A stretch of 64,000 nucleotides of DNA. It comes from Allacma fusca. Taxonomy: Eukaryota; Arthropoda; Collembola; Symphypleona; Sminthuridae. Position numbers and translations under genes: made by a program. This document shows, one piece after another, positions 14,327-26,379 of this stretch. The notes below the pieces were generated by a model, which was not told the DNA's origin, made no database searches, and saw nothing but the letters and a program-made list of their open reading frames with translations. The stretch spans positions 42,891,067-42,955,066 of the forward strand of contig OX359245.1 of NCBI GenBank assembly GCA_947179485.1, read 5' to 3'. Each line of letters begins with the position of its first letter. The first letter of the stretch is position 1.

Positions 14327-14372
14327 TTTCAGCTATGCGTCAGGATATTTTTTTTTTGCTTAGAGATGCAGG

Positions 14373-14489
14373 ATGCAGGGCTTAAAATTGATGACCTTGT
14401 CCTTGGGAATGTGTGTCTGGGCTACCTCACAGATTCAACAGAACTTTGACCACCGGATTAATCAGCAACCCACTGACCACTGGACTTTT
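14373..14489 (+). CDS. Candidate first exon of an unidentified secreted protein
   Basis: The 39 codons from the ATG encode a hydrophobic leader (MQGLKLMTLSLGMCVWATSQ) followed by a polar stretch containing FDHRI and DHW. A possible donor, GTACGG, follows at 14490. The polar part faintly resembles the mature start of S28-type serine carboxypeptidases, but I would not rely on that. No downstream exon was found before the G12 promoter at 14905, so this may be an orphan exon, a pseudogene relic or chance. An overlapping ATG at 14366 opens a second short frame. Confidence 0.25.
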
Positions 14490-14904
14490 GTACGGACCAA
14501 GTTTATTATAAAAAAACTTCACACACAAAAAATGAGCCTGCACATCAAGAGATTAATAAAATTAGAACTCATTAATGTTGATATACTTGTTGTTATTTTT
14601 GTGTGTATCTATCTATCACTAATCACCGGACAGGTGTTCACAAAATTTTTATGTCAAAAGCTTTATGTAGGAGTATAGGAACCCCAAGACCGAATTGCGG
14701 TCAGCAAACGTTGGCTTGTAGCAGGTACAATTCTAGGTATTTGACTACATATTAATCAACTGCTGAAGTATGCAATTGAAAATGCAAAGAGATCTTATCT
14801 ACCCTGTCAGGACTAATTGAGAGATGACTTTTTCCCCAATCAATTTTTTCTCGAAAGTGTCCAGTCCTATGATAATCATTAGGTTACCAGTAAATCCTCC
14901 GGAG

Positions 14905-14987
14905 TATAAAACCTTGCCGAACACCGGTTTAGCTTCACTTTGGAATTTGTCTTCATCCAATTCGCTTCTAGAACTACCATCATCAAG
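14905..14987 (+). promoter_or_regulatory. Core promoter and untranslated first exon of the G12 repeat gene
   Basis: TATAAAA (14905-14911) is followed about 30 bp later by an initiator-like TTCACTT with its A at 14937. The predicted untranslated exon runs to 14987, where AAG is followed by a GTGAGC donor. The matching acceptor TTTGCAG ends at 15228, immediately before the ATG of the G12 coding exon. Element order and spacing are seen directly; the transcription start is inferred. Confidence 0.6.
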
Positions 14988-15228
14988 GTGAGCCTCTACA
15001 GTCATTACCTTCGGGTATATGTAATAGTTGTTGTATCCAGAGTGCTGGTAAAAGTCTATATTCTGAAGTTTGGTAGCAGCCACCAGGTAGTTGGTGGTAG
15101 CCAAGCCAATCAGATGACTGGAACTGATATCGCATTCGGATCGCTTGGAATTATCAGAAATTAAGTAACAGGACGGAATTTGCTGGAAATTTTAAGACAA
15201 TAATTAATAAAAACGATTTGCTTTGCAG

Positions 15229-17267
15229 ATGAAATCCGTTCTGATTGTGTTGGCTTTGGTTGGTGCTGCCTTGGCTATGCCCAGGGTTAACATTAGCCCA
15301 AAGGCCGGAACCTTGCCTGAAGCCATTGAAAAACTCCTTGCTTCCGTCGACATCGATTGCCTCAAAGCCACCGTTGAAAGATTATCCGGACGTGCTGATG
15401 GACAGGAAGTTCTTGCATACCTCCGTGGACCCGAATTCAGAGCAGCCATCGATGCCGTCAAGGAAGAGAAGGCTTACGGATCTGTAAGAATTTAAACAGA
15501 CCAGTACAAATGTTGGGGGGCTGAACCGAGTGCGGATATAGATTTGATGTATGATTTTTGTTATCTAGCTCAAGGCCTACGCTTTGGCCCGAGGAGTTGA
15601 TCTCGAGGAAATCTTCCAAAAAATCGCCGACGCTATTGGAATCCCACGTTCCCACGTTTCCGTCAGTTCAGCGATCAAACCCTTTGATTTGAAGGATGTC
15701 GTTGACGAACTTGCCTTGTGCATCAAGACCGAAGACCTTGTCGCGACTCTTTTGGAACTCCTCGCCACCAACGACGAATTCGTTGACTTGATTGCCTTCA
15801 TTGCTACCGATGAAATCAACGACGGATACCTCCGTTTGAAGGCCCATGAAGCCATCAAGGCCGTTGCCCAAAAGCTCCGTGACAACGACGTTGATATCGA
15901 TCACATCATTGCCATCATCGAGGCTCTCCTCGGAATTGGACCCCGCTCATCCATCAAGGCCGGAACCCTGCCTGAAGCTATTGAAAAACTCCTTGCTTCC
16001 GTCGACATCGATTGCCTCAAAGCCACCGTTGAAAGATTATCCGGACGTGCTGATGGACAGGAAGTTCTTGAATACCTCCGTGGACCCGAATTCAGAGCAG
16101 CTATTGATGCCGTCAAGGCCGAGAAGGCTTACGGAACCGTAAGAATTTAAATAAATGCAAGTTTCAAACGATGCTGATGACTAGGGATTGTTATTCAATG
16201 TTCATTTGTATCTTTATCCAGCTCAAGGCCTACGCTTTGGCCCGAGGAGTTGATCTTGAGGAAATCTTCCAAAAAATCGCCGATGCTATTGGAATCCCAC
16301 GTTCCCACGTTTCCGTCAGTTCTGCGATCAAACCCTTTGATTTGAAGGATGTCGTTGACGAACTTGCCTTGTGCATCAAGACCGAAGACCTTGTCGCGAC
16401 TCTTTTGGAACTCCTCGCCACCAACGACGAATTCGTCGACTTGATTGCCTTCATTGCTACCGATGAAATCAACGATGGATACCTCCGTTTGAAGGCCCAT
16501 GAAGCCATCAAGGCCGTTGCCCAAAAGCTCCGTGACAACGACGTTGACATCGATCACATCATTGCCATCATCGAAGCTCTCCTCGGAATTGGACCCCGCT
16601 CATCCATCAAGGCCGGAACCCTGCCTGAAGCTATTGAAAAACTCCTTGCTTCCGTTGACATCGATTGCCTCAAAGCCACCGTTGAAAGATTATCCGGACG
16701 TGCTGATGGACAGGAAGTTCTTGCATACCTCCGTGGACCCGAATTCAGAGCAGCTATCGATGCCGTCAAGGCAGAGAAGGCTTATGCAACTGTAAGTATT
16801 TAAACAGACCACTAGAAATCTTGGGGGTGCTGAACCGACTACGGATATAGATTCGATGTATGATTTATATTATTATTTAGCTCAAGGCCTACGCTTTGGC
16901 CCGAGGAGTTGATCTTGAGGAAATCTTCCAAAAAATCGCTGACGCTATTGGAATCCCACGTTCCCACGTCGCCGTCAGTTTAGCGATCAAACCCTTTGAT
17001 TTTAAGGATGTCGTTGACGAACTTGCCTTGTGCATCAAGACCGAGGACCTCGTTGCCACTCTTTTGGAACTTCTCGCCACCAACGACGAATTCGTCGACT
17101 TGATTGCCTTCATTGCTACCGATGAAATCAACGATGGATACCTCCGTTTGAAACTCGATGAAGCCATCAAGGCCGTTGCCCAAAAGCTCCGTGACAACGA
17201 TGTTGACATCGATCACATCATTGCCATCATCGAAGCCCTTCTTGGAATCGGTCCCCGCAGACATTAA
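15229..17267 (+). CDS. G12/insect-allergen-repeat secreted protein with three tandem repeats
   Basis: Exons 15229..15483, 15569..16138, 16222..16791 and 16881..17267 join in phase 0 to 593 residues. Residues 1-16 are a signal peptide (MKSVLIVLALVGAALA). The mature protein is three copies of a roughly 190-residue unit, each opening near KAGTLPEAIEKLL and ending near IIAIIEALLGIGP, of the insect-allergen-related repeat family (cockroach Bla g 1, mosquito G12, pierid nitrile-specifier protein). Family members are helical, lipid-binding and secreted into the midgut lumen. Exons 2 and 3 are nearly identical and straddle repeat borders, with each intron falling in the middle of a unit. Codon use is strongly biased to GCC/CTC/AAG/GAC/ATC, unlike the neighbours, suggesting high expression. 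AATAAA lies at 17426. Family is certain; tissue is inferred. Confidence 0.92.
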
Positions 17268-18299
17268 ATGATCTAAATTTCAACATATTTTTTTAAAATC
17301 CCTCTGTCGTTTCCCGCCTTTGCCTCCTTTTACTTTTCATAATTCGTGCAACCGCTTATCCTTCATTTGATTCACCTTAACCCATTCCTCTCCTGCATGC
17401 CTATTTTCGAACTGAAACTGGAAAAAATAAATTATTTGTACAACTGACGAAAATAACGATTCATTTCCTCATTAACAATCCTAATTGTCACAAAGCAGTA
17501 GCACGTATATTTAGTGCTCAAGGTACAAGCCGCTTGTTTTGTTATATTCCCGCTCAGCGCAGCTAAGGCAAATCTTCTGATAGCGACTTGTCATATCGTC
17601 GGAAACCACCAGAAGATCTCTCGTGAAACGCGCTAAGGACGGGTTTGCTTTAGAAAAATTAGCATTGTACAAGTGAAAAAGTATCATCATCCACATTAGA
17701 AAATTCTGAAAGAAATGTCGCTATAGGTATTCCCTCAAGCAAGACTACTGCTAAAAACCAGTTGAAACTGAGTTAATACATATTGCGGGAAATGAACAGT
17801 AGTAAATATACCCGCTTATGGTTTTTGCTAATTTACCGAAAATATACATCGTCGTGCGCGTACCATGTACCAATGGTTTGTACCATACCTTATGGTTTAT
17901 ATTTCAACGGAAATAAATGCGAACCCACATATTAATTCAAGAAGGAGTCCTAACATCACCCACAGATGATCAAAATACAGTGGGACAGAATATATGAGAA
18001 AGCAAAAAACACAAGAGTTCGTGAAGTTTCATTTATTTTTGGTATTTCTGATACTCAAAGCAAAGGTATAAAGATTACACTAATTGTTTTAAATAAGCTC
18101 CTCGCAGTCTTGAGGTCAAGAGTTTAAAGCAACAAAAAATATATATATTTAATCGTAATACTCATCACGAGGATCCAAGTTAGGGAAGCGAGAGAATATA
18201 ATGTTTCCAAGAGAATCTACTTTTTCAAGAAATTTCCGCTTCTTGACTTCCAAGAAGGACGGGCGACCGTAGGAGGAGTGTTCATTGAGGTAGCTTTGG
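17268..18299. other. Intergenic, 3' UTR of the G12 gene then no recognised gene
   Basis: The AATAAA at 17426-17431 probably ends the G12 transcript. The rest has a slightly GC-richer patch near 17511-17696 with a 61-codon minus-strand frame that I could not identify. Nothing else is supported. Confidence 0.5.
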
Positions 18300-19160
18300 G
18301 GAGGATATCGTCGGTGAAGAGGCAAAATGATCTAGGTGCATAATCGATTAGAATCAAAATGATCTACATAACTTTTTCCCTAAAGGCAAAATGAACTGGG
18401 TGCAAGCCTCTTTAAAAGCAAACTGATCTACATACAATTTTCCTTAAAAGCAAAATGATCTAAGTGCTGGTCTAATTTTGTTTGTGAGAAAACTAGCATC
18501 TGTAAGGAGGACACGTGGCTTATAAGGGCTAACCATGACTGTAATTGACCTAGGGTTGTGGGTTAATATTCTCTAAAGGGTTTGCTAGTACTAAGGATCA
18601 TTCCGGCAACTAAAGTTAATTTCACTTATTGCATCTAATACATTTTTAGTTACGAAAACTGCAACATTCATTTATTTTAAAATCGACGAATTAAAAGACG
18701 ATTCAAAATCACAGTAAGCTCATGTGTTAGTGTGCACATTGAATTGGTTTTCCCGTTAATAATTCTCAACGTGGAGTTTTTTCAAATCGTATTCTCCAAT
18801 CATCACCATTATCATAACATTCGGAATCATTTTCAAATGTTAAATCATAATTGACAACTTTTTTTTTCAATGTTACTGAAAGAAAGAAATGGAGGCATTG
18901 GGGAATTAAATGCATATATAAGATTTTGAATACCTCGCATTTTTGTACACCGGCATTAGAATGTGTTTACTTATATTGTTTTTATTATAATTTGTATCTA
19001 GATCATTTTGCTTTTAGGAGAAGCTGCATCTAGATCATTTTGCTTTTAAAATTCAATGCAAGTAGATCATTTTGCCTTTAGTGAAACTGCAAGTAGATCA
19101 TTTTGATTCTAATCGATCATGCACCTAGATCATTTTGCCTCTTCACCGACGATATCCTCC
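18300..19160. mobile_element. Foldback-type non-autonomous DNA transposon with subterminal repeat arrays
   Basis: The outer 67 bp at each end (GGAGGATATCGTCGGTG... and its reverse complement ending at 19160) match with one mismatch. Inside each end lie about five direct ~32-bp units built on GCAAAATGATCTA, in inverted orientation at the two ends (about 18320-18480 and 19000-19140). The central ~500 bp is AT-rich and noncoding. This resembles foldback (FB/Galileo-like) or subterminal-repeat MITEs. No clear target duplication is visible, so the outer limits are approximate. Confidence 0.8.
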
Positions 19161-19239
19161 ATCGTTAGTGTTACCCTGTGGTCAAGGAAAAGCAAAACTG
19201 TCGTTGAATAAGGTTCATTATAATTTTAAAACTTAAGGC

Positions 19240-20074
19240 TTATGCATGGGGATCGTTACCAGCGTATGGGATTCCTCCGAGACCTCCTATCCCACCACCG
19301 TAGCCCAGTTGTCCAATCCCTCCGTAGAGACCGCTACTGCCCAGACCTCCAAGTCCTCCGTAACCCCCGTAGCCTCCATAACCAAGTCCTCCATATCCAC
19401 CCTGGCTCAGCCCTCCATATCCTCCTCCCAGACCTCCGTATCCTCCTCCTAGACCTCCGTATCCTCCCAAACCGCCCAGCCCTCCCAAGCCAGAGAGTCC
19501 CCCGTAACCACTAAAAAGTTGAGCATTAAAAATTAATTTTTAAAATTAAAACCTTTTTTTTAAATAATAAGCGAAAGTGCTCTCCATGTAGGAGCCACCC
19601 TTAACAAAATTTTGGCAATTCCCTTTTTTAGCAATAAAATTTTCTGTTAAAGTTCCAAACTGGTTTTAGCAAAACTGTAGGGTACATATTCAAAATGAAT
19701 TACCCGTAACCGGAGTATCCAAGACCGGAAAGACTGTTGTAACCCAAACTGTTAAGAGCGCTGTAGCCACCGTATCCACCTCCATATCCGCCTCCATAAC
19801 CACCTCCATATCCACCTCCATAGCTGGAGTAAGGACTCAATCCACCTCCGTAAAGCCCGGACCCATAACCTGAATAGAAAGGTAACCCAAGAGTGGATGA
19901 AGTTGACAAGTCTCGTCCCTGACTATTTTTCGTAGCCTCACGAACTCCTCTAATGGCAGGCTCAGGCTGATTGTCGTCGTTCGTAGTGTCCTCTGTCTTC
20001 AGTGGCAGGGCTGATCCCATTGCTAAACAAACGGTGAGAAATAGTGAGAACATCCCTGGAAGTCTCATGTTCAA
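19240..20074 (-). CDS. Glycine/tyrosine-rich secreted protein
   Basis: Two exons, 20074..19704 and 19510..19240, join in phase 2 to 213 residues. A signal peptide (MNMRLPGMFSLFLTVCLAMG plus a few residues) precedes a short acidic, basic-tipped propeptide-like segment (residues about 25-60). The rest is Gly-Tyr-Leu repeats of the GGYGGG and GGLGGYGGL types. Such proteins occur in cuticle, silk, adhesive and antimicrobial secretions, and composition alone cannot choose among them. A TACTTAAAG element (20210-20219) lies about 31 bp upstream of an initiator-like TCAGT (TSS near 20183). It sits between the two G12 genes on the opposite strand. Confidence 0.8.
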
Positions 20075-22721
20075 AATTTCACCAGAACGCAGTCTTCAGA
20101 GAAAAAAAAATCAAAAAGTTTGAGGAACTTTTGTAGGAACGGAAGGGGTTTGGAACTGAAACTTGAACTTTAGAATGACAACTGATGATTTATTTGAGCT
20201 GGACTCCCTCTTTAAGTACTCTTGGGAAAAGTGGCCCCGAGGAAGTGACAAATACGAGTAATATAGAGAACTCGTATAGAGAATTTGATAATGTGTCTTA
20301 AATATTCCATTTTTAATTTCAGGTCATATTTATAAAGTAGAATAATTTTGATGATAATTAATGTTGTTCTCGAGCGCCATTAAGGAGAGTACACATTAAG
20401 TTAAATGAGCTTGGGAGAAGGCTTGGGGTAATTTGTATCCGACACTTGACCGCAAGGTTATTTACTTGAAAATATTCATCCGGCCGTTGACAATTTAATT
20501 GTCTCAGGGAACTGTTTATGTAATTCCCAAATAGTAATGGAGTTTCGCAGAGTGCACTTTACATTCGATGTTTGATATATCCTTCATAGCAGAAATTGTG
20601 TAAATATTGTGGGTGAATTGTTTAGACATTCCGGTAAATCCCAGTGTTAATTTTTCCGCTCATTTAAGAGCTTATTCTATATGTATATTCATGGGAGTCA
20701 GATTTTGATCCTTCTGTTATGCTACGTGCTCTTATAAAAATTGTGCACTGTAAATTAGTATGCAGTACAGTATTCACATAGTCAGACTGTCTATTACACA
20801 ACCTTCAGGGACAAGTTGACTGTGCTTGTTATAGCCATCACCCCATGGTACGGACGGACTCAATGAGAGCATTAAAATGCTTGTTGACACCTAAGTCGTG
20901 TCTGAACCAGGGTCTTATTACTTACTGTAAGTTGACATCAACCGTCCTTTAGCATCTGGTTCGGTGACAATGACTTGTGAAAATGTTTTTCAACTTTTTT
21001 CATGACCAGCCTCCAGGCATAATCTCTCAAATACATGCCTATATACATTAAATGAAGCATTTTGCTGCTCGAGCAAGGTTTGTCAAAAATTGTATGGTGA
21101 CCTTTTCTTGCAATAAGCCAAGAAGCAATCCTGTGCCATCACAGTCCGAGGCTCTGAGATTGAGAGACTGCAGGAATAGCACTTGAAATTTTGATTACAA
21201 AAAAAAAATTACTGCAGATATTCGAAATTTCATTTTCTGGAGAGATCAAAACACTGTTGCAACACTACATACATAGGCTACGCAGACAGTGCTGGACTGA
21301 GGCATATGTATATGTCCTCATAGTCATATGTATACTGAAGTTAAAATCAGTATACAAACATAAATTCAGTCCATGTATATCTAATTATTATTATAATTTG
21401 CATCCATGGGTTAGATGTGGACAATCGACACAAGATAACTTCTCAATCTCATTACTTGAAATTGTGCAATGAAATAGCAGGAGCTTACACCAGGATCGGG
21501 CAATAGGATTATTTTTTGGAACGAAATCACCTGCAAAATTGACTTCTATTGATAATAATTGTTTATTGCACCTGTTGACAGTATATTTTGTGGGAATAAA
21601 TATCTGTAGTCATTGAGTCAGCATGTGACAAATATAACTCCTGGGGTCAATTGAGATGAGCCGAGTCACTTTCAATAACCGTAGTAGAAAGTCAGTCTCA
21701 CTTATGTGAAATTATTTATGTATAAAAAATAGCAATACCACTGCTACACCGTAATTATTATTGATCACTCGTACAGCTAGTATTTTATTAGGCAGTATCT
21801 TTGCTAATGAAAGAATTCTAACTTCATTGACCACAAATGCACCCAAAATTTTGTTGAAAATTCAGCACCATTATGCATCAATGCAATTATTCTGTAAGGC
21901 TCCGGGGATGAACAAAAATATTTTTGTGAGTATACAAGCGTGACTAAGTATATCACAGGGTGACTGCGTAAGGAATATATACAATAGAACCTGGAATCAA
22001 AATAGAACGATAGAGGAAAGGATTTTAGCCGACGAAGCTTGTCTATATAGCTCGATGATTTTTTAAGATGTGCATTTTACAATTTATTACTATTTGAATC
22101 GTACGACCTCCCGTACTCATCGTTAGTGACGCTGTAAATGGAAGAGTTAGGGGTAATAAAATCATTTAATTTGTTAAAATAACAAAAATTCCATCACCAG
22201 CTTGCAGCAACCATGGAAAAAGCCAGTAATATTATTGCTTTACAGGAAGCATCTACAGTGGCATATGCACATAATTATGCATGTGTGCATACGTACATCA
22301 GTCATATCTATTGTTTCCAGTCATTCACACAGAAAATCCATGTTTACAGTTTATGCAATATTGAACTGTAAACTACAAGAACCAGAGGTTGACTGTGAAC
22401 AATTTTCATCTTAAATTTAATTGTCACCTACAATAGCAAGCCACACATTTTTGTCAAGAATTGCACACTAAAATGCTATTTCCTGAAGGTTCTACTTGTA
22501 TCATGCTCACTTGAATACTGAGATTCGAGTGGATAGCAAAGGACTAATTTTTTTTGTAAAAAACTTAAAATTGCTGGCAGCTTTGAATTCATTCTTCAGG
22601 GCTTGATTTTTCCTTTCTTTGAGGGTACAAAATATATTAGGTATGTCAAAAAACTAAATTTGTGCCCACAAAGCCTAACATGTGTGTTAAGCATGAACGT
22701 ATTTGTTTGTAATAGTTTCAG
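20075..22721. other. Intergenic interval without a recognised gene
   Basis: Apart from the probable promoter of the Gly-rich gene (20183-20220), I see AT-rich sequence with only short open frames. Just before 22722, a GTATGT donor near 22641 and an acceptor TTTCAG ending at 22721 could define a leader intron for the next gene. Confidence 0.5.
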
Positions 22722-23492
22722 ATGAAACATATTTCAGTTCTGTTGGCAGTCGCTAGTGTAGCTTTTGCAGCTCCTTCTGACAATGATACAAAAATTATTC
22801 CGAAAAGTGGATCATTTCAGGAAGCTGTTCACAAAGTTTTTTCTCACAATCAGTCTACCATCAACATGACCTGCCTTAAAGAAGCTGTAGCGGAAGTTGG
22901 ATCGAAAACAGATGGCGTTGCTTTCCTTGAATATCTCCGCGGAACTGATCCAGGGGTCGGTGGAATCATAGCTGAGCGTATCTTCTCAAGCGTATGTGTT
23001 TTTAATGCAATCTATTCAAGAGCAAATGAGTACACATATGCTCAAAATTATCTAGTGAAGTATTGGAAGTTGTATCCGTGAATTTCGCATAATTGTCGAC
23101 TTTTTACCACGTAGGTGAACTCTTTTGTCTTTGGTGAAGGTATGAATCTCGAACAAATCGTAGGCACAGCCATTGAAGTCATAGAGGAGCCGAGACGTTA
23201 TGACATTTCCTTGATGAAAAGAAGAATCAAGGACTTTTCCAACTTTTCACAAATTTTTACGAAATGTTTTAACAATGATCTGCTTTTAAATTACCTGGTA
23301 CATTCCGTATCTGAAAATGATATAGTGTCTTTATTACTTCATATAATCCAATCGGATGAAGATTACCTGAGTATTAGATCGTACGACAAAGTCCATAAGA
23401 TTGAAAACATGGTCCAGGAACGAGTTCGCAACAGGGTTCTAAAGCTCGTCACTCTTTTGGAGTCCTTTGTCGGAGTGGAGGAAAAACCATGA
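22722..23492 (+). CDS. Divergent single-repeat G12/insect-allergen-repeat protein
   Basis: Exons 22722..22991 and 23115..23492 join in phase 0 to 215 residues. A signal peptide (MKHISVLLAVASVAFA) precedes one allergen-type repeat. Residues such as SGSFQEAV, CLKEAV and FLEYLRG align with the first half of the repeats in the gene at 15229, and the second half keeps only the general helical pattern. The intron lies at the same place as in that gene, and in both genes the ATG follows an AG acceptor directly. Codon use here is AT-rich and unbiased, implying lower expression. It is a diverged paralogue from a local duplication, with role (lumenal lipid or toxin binding) unknown. Confidence 0.8.
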
Positions 23493-24054
23493 ATGATGTT
23501 TCCGCTCCAATATTTTTAATTACATATGTATTCCTGTGGTTACATTCTTAGGTTAGAATATTGTTCCGGGCCTCGTCCCTTTTCCAATTCTTATTTGTGC
23601 TACTGAAAGATTACAATTAATTATTATATTTCGCGTAGTCATATAGTCAATATTACATGCATAATTGTGTTATAAAGGGTGTATAACATTTTATTCGTCT
23701 CGTTAGAAATAATAAGAAAATCAGTACTCGGTGACCTTCTGTGGTGTTAAATTGGAATTGCTAATTTAGTGAGTTTAATAATATATGTAACTTCCGTTTC
23801 GGATAAATCGGAATTCGGGTTTATTAGATAAATTATTAAATGTTGCATTTCTTGCATACCTCCACAAAGCAATTATTTAAAATTAATTATACATAAAACA
23901 CACCTGTTAAGCATATTCTAAAGAATGCAATGTACAAATTCTATAGATAATTATGCATATACTATAATTACATGACAAAATTCTGTGAGCATTTTCCGAC
24001 ATGACCGATGGTTTTAAATACTTTTAAAGCTTTGAAAAATCACTGGAAAAATAT

Positions 24055-26379
24055 TCAATCATTGGAAACAAAGCCAAATTGTATCCATTCTCCAACCACC
24101 AGCCCACCTTCCAACTGGGCACTACTCTCATCGTAAGCAATAACTTCCTCATGAACCACTTGGGGCTCATCAATAAGCTCCACGCTGACAAACTTAGGAT
24201 CCAGTTGATCCAGGATCAGGCCCCCATCAAGTGTTATTTCCTGCTGTAATTGCAAGTCCTCTTCTACGATCCGGACTTTACTGTTTCTCTTGGGATTCTT
24301 ATGGTAGGAATTAATATGGTGAGTCAAATAATGTCGGAGGGCAAATTGTTTTGAGCAGATAGAGCATTGATAGGGCTTCTCTCCCCCATGAACAAATTCA
24401 TGGTTCTTTAGTTTTTTCTTTTCTGTGAATTCCTTCCCGCACTGCCTGCACTTGAAAGGCCTCTCACCCGTATGCTTCCTCTCATGAATGATTAACTGCT
24501 GTTTCCTTTTGAATTTCAGACCACAAACCTCACAAGTAAACTTTTTCTCTGAAGAGTGACACATCATATGCCGATTGAGCATGTAAATTTGCTGACAACC
24601 AATCCCACAAATCTCACAATGGTACTTGAATTTATTCTCATGAACTGAGTCCCTGTGATGTTGAAGGGTCCGAGGCTCACTAAACACCCTACCGCATTGA
24701 TCGCAACTAAAGGGTTCCTTGTTGTCATGACGCATCTGATGGACTTTCAAACGCTTCAAAGCTCGATACTTTGCGCCACATATTTCGCATATAAAAACTG
24801 CGGAGCTAATGTTACTATGTGAGTTCATATGACGGTTTAAAATGTAGGGCGTTTTAAAATTCTTCTCACAAATATTGCAGGTGTTGTTCTGATGCTTCGT
24901 TAATATATGCATATCTAGTTTCTTTTGCGTACTGAAGGAAACTTTCTCGGCAGGGTTGCACCACTCACAATAAAAAGGTCGGTTGGAACCATGGGCCACC
25001 CGTTGGTGGTCATGAAGATGACTCCTCTTTTTGTACGTTTTCAGGCAAATGGTACACTCAAAAGGCCGGTCCACTCCTTGGTGCTTGTTTTTTATGTGGG
25101 CTTCTAGGAGAGTAGTGTCTTTGAACTGCTGAGAGCACTCAGGACAATCTCGAAGCTCCGTAGAGGGAGGGTCTTCTGGTATTTGCGAATGGTGTCGGGA
25201 TTGTGCATGGGACTGCAGCTTGCTTGGAGAAGCGAATTTCCATTTACAAACGAGACATTCATAAGGCTTCATGTCACCTAATTAAAAGCCAAATAATGAT
25301 TTTTACACTTCATTCCATCTTCCACGTTGCTTTCTAAAACGCTTGGCAAGACTATAATAACTAAAATTGCTGCATACCTTCATGAACCCTTTTGATATGA
25401 ATGGCAAGGCTTTGAACATCTTTAAATCGCTTGTTGCACTCGTCACACCTGACCTCGTCTTTATTGTCTACGGAATTTTCCGTGACCTCAATATCCGTCT
25501 CCGATGATATCTTTCTCCGCTTCGGGGCTCTGGGAGAATGACCCGTATGTCCTTCATCATCAGTAATTACTTCACTGGAGACAGATTCCTCCGATATTCC
25601 AAACTTTTTGCATCTCCTAGGGCTTCGTCTCCTACTGTTTCTACGCTTTGATGTCCCTTCACCCACTTCTTCAGCTGAGCCGTTATATATCTCATCAGCA
25701 TGATCTTTATCAATTTCTTCCGTTAACCCATTGTCAATTCCTTCAATTGACCCCTCCACCCTGAAATCTTCAATGTCTTCATCAGACCCATTCCTCTCCC
25801 CAACACTGTCATTGACTGTCATATCCTCAACATTCCCATCTTCCAAACAATCTTCCATTCGAAAGGGGTCTTCTTCAATTATTATTCCATCCGTCCCTTC
25901 ACCAGTCCTTTCATTTGAAAGTCGTCCCGAAGAAAAGTCCTTGCTTTCAGGAACTTGCCAACCTAAAAATAACAAAATATTTTTTACTACATCCCTACAA
26001 ATTACATACAACATAAAAAACATTCCGAATAAATATTGTTTACAAAGACATCAAAGTATTTACATTCAATTAAACTCTTCTTAATCAAGTCCTCCAGAGT
26101 AGCAATATCCGGACACTCGACGTAATTACTTGAAATAGTAACTCTCAACCGCTCCTGAACTTTCTCCAGCTTCCCATCCAACTCTTCCAGTTGTCTACAA
26201 ATCTCATCCGCAGCTCTTATCATCCCACAACAATCTCCACAAAACTTCCCCAATTCATCTTCAACAAGGACAAGATTAATTTTTGATGACAATCTCAGAA
26301 TTTTCCATAAATCCAAAAACTTGACACTCAACTCCAAGTCCGGTTCCAGCAACCCACCGCACGCAAAACACTTGCTCAT
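24055..26379 (-). CDS. ZAD-domain C2H2 zinc-finger transcription factor
   Basis: Three exons (26379..26064, 25962..25378, 25277..24055; phase 1 junctions) give 707 residues. The N-terminus is a zinc-finger-associated domain: CFAC at residues 4-7 pairs with CGDC near residue 47, followed by a helix. Exon 2 encodes an acidic linker with two short basic clusters and the first C2H2 finger (CDEC...HIKRVH). Exon 3 carries eleven more fingers, some with TGERPF- or GGEKPY-type linkers, then an acidic tail. ZAD proteins are arthropod-enriched DNA-binding regulators that dimerise through the ZAD; target genes cannot be inferred. I chose ATG 26379 because it places the first ZAD Cys pair near the N-terminus. 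It is head-to-head with CDKAL1. Confidence 0.9.

Noticed and set aside
14799-15180. Minus-strand open frame of about 125 codons behind an AG acceptor-like site near 15180
   Set aside because: It looks protein-like, but it covers the TATA box, initiator and leader exon/intron of the plus-strand G12 gene and has no upstream exon, so chance openness is the simpler explanation.
17511-17696. 61-codon minus-strand frame in a slightly GC-richer patch
   Set aside because: Contains a CxxC-like pair but nothing identifiable; could be a transposon scrap, not enough to call.
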